The position numbers and the translations under genes are program-made. A model generated the notes under the pieces. That model ran no database searches. It worked only from the letters and a program-made list of their open reading frames with translations, and was not told where the DNA came from. 64,000 bases of DNA from B30-G6 sp964633115 (GTDB taxonomy: Bacteria > Desulfobacterota > Desulfobacteria > Desulfobacterales > B30-G6), in NCBI GenBank assembly GCA_964633115.1, contig CAZWEO010000014.1, positions 5,661-69,660 of the forward strand, read 5' to 3'. Positions 62,008 to 64,000 of the stretch are shown piece by piece. Position 1 is the first letter of the stretch. Each line of letters starts with the position of its first letter.

Positions 62008-63326
62008 GTGAAATCGGCATCACCGCCATAATGTTCCTCAGTATGCTGGTCATATTGACTACCGGAATGCCCATTGCATTCGGCCTTGGGTCGATTGGTA
62101 TCCTCTCTGCCTTTTTCCTTTGGGGACCCGAGAGCCTTAACATGATTTATTTTACAATGATGAGTGTCTGCAACAACTTTATTATCCTGTCGGCACCTAT
62201 GTTTGTTTTCATGGGATTTTTACTACACAGATCCGGAATAGCTGATGACCTGTTTAATACTGTACACATGTGGGCAGGCGGGCTCAAAGGAGGCCTGGGA
62301 ATAGGTACAATAGCTATTTGCGCAGTAATGGCGGCAATGGTGGGGGGCAGCGGCGCCGCAACTCTTTCCATGGGGGTTATTGCCGTACCCGCCATGCTAA
62401 ACAGAAAATATGACAAACGAATCGCAGTTGGGCTGGTGCAGGCCGGAGGAGCGCTTGGATTGCTCATCCCTCCGAGTTTCTTGATGATCCTTTACGGTTT
62501 CATCTCGGGAGTATCCGTTGGCAAACTATTCGCTGGAGGAGTTATTCCCGGTTTACTGCTGGCTTTTTTATATATTATTTATATTGGAGTTCGCTGCTTT
62601 TTTCAGCCACATATGGGACCACCAATAGAAGAGGACGAAAGGATATCATTATCAGATAAATTAAAGGCTCTGAAATCATTGATCGCTCCAGGGTTTTTAA
62701 TTTTCGCTGTTCTTGGATGTATTTTTTTTGGAGTCACTTCCCCGACTGAAGCCGCAGCTGTTGGTGCAGCGGGTGCAATGGTTTGTGCTGCACTGAGAAA
62801 AAGACTGACTTTTAATCTAATTCACCAGGCTGCATTGGAGACGCTTTATATTTCAGGTTTAAATTTTTATCTTATCACCGGTGCAATGGTTTTCAGCAAG
62901 GTCTATACAGGGCTGGGGGCAACAGCAATGATAAAAACCATGATAACCGGTCTCAATGTAAGCCCCTATGCTATCCTTATTCTCATGCAGTTTAGTTTCT
63001 TCCTACTTGGGATGTTCCTCGATGATATAGCGATTATGTTCATGTGTATGCCAATCTATATCCCTATTATCAAAGCAATTGGTTTTGACCCAGTGTGGTT
63101 TGCGGTTCTCTTTATAGTCAATATGCAGATGGCAATTCTTACACCTCCTTATGGTCTAAATCTCTTCTATATGAAGGCTGTGGCGCCTAAAGGGGTGACC
63201 ATCGGTGATATTTATCGATCTGTGTTGCCTTTTGTCGCCATCCAGATGTTCGGACTGATATTAATGATGATATTTCCTGAAATAATACTATATTTGCCGA
63301 AACTTCTTTTTAATATGTTTAAATAA
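62004..63326 (+). CDS. TRAP transporter large permease subunit, DctM family
   Basis: The 440-residue membrane protein has about 11-12 helices. The start MSEIGITAIMFLSM overlaps the dctQ stop as ATGA. GGSGAATLSMGVIAVPAM, LLIPPSFLMILYG and the conserved LTPPYGLNLFYMKA are DctM signatures. It is the sodium-coupled transport subunit that works with DctQ and the binding protein. It is the last gene of the collinear series. Confidence 0.94.
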   Translation: MSEIGITAIMFLSMLVILTTGMPIAFGLGSIGILSAFFLWGPESLNMIYFTMMSVCNNFIILSAPMFVFMGFLLHRSGIADDLFNTVHMWAGGLKGGLGIGTIAICAVMAAMVGGSGAATLSMGVIAVPAMLNRKYDKRIAVGLVQAGGALGLLIPPSFLMILYGFISGVSVGKLFAGGVIPGLLLAFLYIIYIGVRCFFQPHMGPPIEEDERISLSDKLKALKSLIAPGFLIFAVLGCIFFGVTSPTEAAAVGAAGAMVCAALRKRLTFNLIHQAALETLYISGLNFYLITGAMVFSKVYTGLGATAMIKTMITGLNVSPYAILILMQFSFFLLGMFLDDIAIMFMCMPIYIPIIKAIGFDPVWFAVLFIVNMQMAILTPPYGLNLFYMKAVAPKGVTIGDIYRSVLPFVAIQMFGLILMMIFPEIILYLPKLLFNMFK

Positions 63327-63850
63327 AAGCCTAATTCAGTTAAACTGGAAAATCGAATTTCAGTACTATAAAATTGATTAAGGACCAAAGCAAATATTGA
63401 CCCTCATTGATCAGGACATATTACAATTACATAAATTGTCTGGTTCAGGCTTCACCTTAATCGAGAATGTCACTAAGCCTTTAACAGTGAATCCTGAATA
63501 TATGGTCGAAATGCCAATTATAGATCCGTAATTGATACGAAATTGAAAAGCCATCCACAAATAATTGGCAAAACAAGCCTTTGATAATTGACCAGTGCTG
63601 GAAAGTGTAGATTAGAACTATCTCTGCGATCCCTCCAAACAAAAGATTATGTAACATAATGAAATAATATAGTTAATTCAGTTAGTTGACATAATTTTCG
63701 TGAAGTCTTTTGGTTACAAATAATCCCTACCTACTTTGATTTCATTTGCAAGCCCAATGATACACGCTGATCATCCTATTCCAGACGAGTGATGATTTTA
63801 AACGACTACGATCTCATACGTATAGCTAATGAATTCAATAATAAAAAATA
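63327..63850. other. Gene-free AT-rich gap downstream of dctM
   Basis: No open frame with a ribosome-binding site, no strong terminator and no repeat shared with the rest of the window is visible. Confidence 0.4.
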
Positions 63851-63866
63851 CACTGTAACAAAACAT

Positions 63867-63894
63867 TTGCCATTGTAACAGGATATGTTACTAT
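63867..63894 (+). promoter_or_regulatory. Promoter with overlapping palindrome (possible toxin-antitoxin operator)
   Basis: TTGCCA (63867-63872) and TACTAT (63889-63894) are separated by 16 bp, placing the transcription start at about 63901, next to the ATG at 63902. GTAACA-GGATA-TGTTAC (63875-63891) is a perfect 6-5-6 palindrome over the spacer and the -10 box, and a further TGTAACA occurs at 63854. This is the usual layout of an autorepressed toxin-antitoxin promoter. Confidence 0.5.
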
Positions 63895-63901
63895 ATCGTA
63901 T

Positions 63902-64000
63902 ATGATCAAAAGCTTTAACACAAAGGGCTCAGTGAATTGTTTGAATTCGGACGAACACGTCGGGTGCGTCAGGATTTACAATCACGCTGCCTTAGACCCT
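63902..64000 (+). pseudogene. HigB/RelE-type toxin start, apparently frameshifted, cut by window end
   Basis: The ATG at 63902 encodes MIKSF, the usual beginning of HigB toxins. From 63919 a different frame reads HKGLSELFEFGRTRRVRQDL and then QSRCLRP to the window edge, which matches the continuing HigB pattern (HKGL-LFE-G...). Joining the two requires one extra base at about 63917-63918; as written, the second frame is closed by a TAA at 63915. The antitoxin higA would lie outside the window. Either the toxin is inactivated by a one-base deletion or the sequence has an error here. Confidence 0.55.

Overview
The window looks like chromosomal DNA of a strictly anaerobic, probably sulfate-reducing member of the Desulfobacterota (Desulfobacterales-like). 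The indicators are a complete tmcABCD transmembrane redox complex with an acidic tetrahaem cytochrome c3, an oxygen-independent ribonucleotide reductase with its radical-SAM activase, a tungsten-type aldehyde:ferredoxin oxidoreductase, several acyl-CoA synthetases, and a periplasm-facing TRAP transporter. This placement is inferred from gene content; no 16S rRNA gene is present.

Layout. 1-9.2 kb is a housekeeping block on the minus strand: hppA (cut by the left edge), pth, rplY/ctc, prs, tRNA-Gln(UUG), ispE, a DUF1844 protein, serA, dnaK and grpE. 9.57-9.82 kb, which has no protein gene, encodes a long-type signal recognition particle RNA with its own promoter and a possible terminator. 10.3-16.2 kb on the plus strand carries tilS, ftsH, folP and a ybbR-like gene; the diadenylate cyclase and glmM genes that often accompany this set are absent. 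16.2-20.1 kb on the minus strand holds a 51-residue protein, a zinc-ribbon/receiver-like protein, two PilT-type ATPases and yggT. 20.7-29 kb on the plus strand carries proC, ccdA plus a thioredoxin-like protein, nrdD-nrdG behind a pair of candidate NrdR boxes, and a PrpE-type acyl-CoA synthetase. 29.5-34 kb on the minus strand is a CheY-like regulator plus tmcABCD. 34.3-42.4 kb is a mixed set: a small exported protein, an HD-domain protein, a LUD-domain protein, a membrane alpha/beta-hydrolase, a long-chain acyl-CoA ligase translationally coupled to a SEC-C methionine aminopeptidase, and a SUMF1-type protein.

The most unusual region is 42.9-63.3 kb. A PAS-containing sigma-54 activator is divergent from a long collinear series of genes: class III aminotransferase, SCP2-like protein, AOR-type aldehyde oxidoreductase, acyl-CoA ligase, APH-fold kinase, ureohydrolase, LivGF, solute-binding protein, LivHM, a second ureohydrolase, a long-form acyl-CoA dehydrogenase and a DctPQM TRAP transporter. 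Read as a pathway, this could import a guanidino (or other amidino) compound, remove urea, convert the resulting amine to an aldehyde, oxidise it with ferredoxin, activate the acid with CoA and dehydrogenate it. The substrate is not known, and an alternative kinase/phospho-lyase route is possible.

The intergenic DNA is rich in short structured repeats that recur within the window: a REP-like double hairpin (four copies), a 77-bp inverted-repeat element (two), a 125-140 bp MITE-like element (two), a 56-bp conserved block (two), a GTCATCCCC-ended element (two) and degenerate short-word islands. Three different inverted repeats lie end to end between ftsH and folP, and the last one contains the folP ribosome-binding site. 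At the right edge there is an apparent higB-type toxin start with a one-base frameshift, behind a palindrome-bearing promoter.
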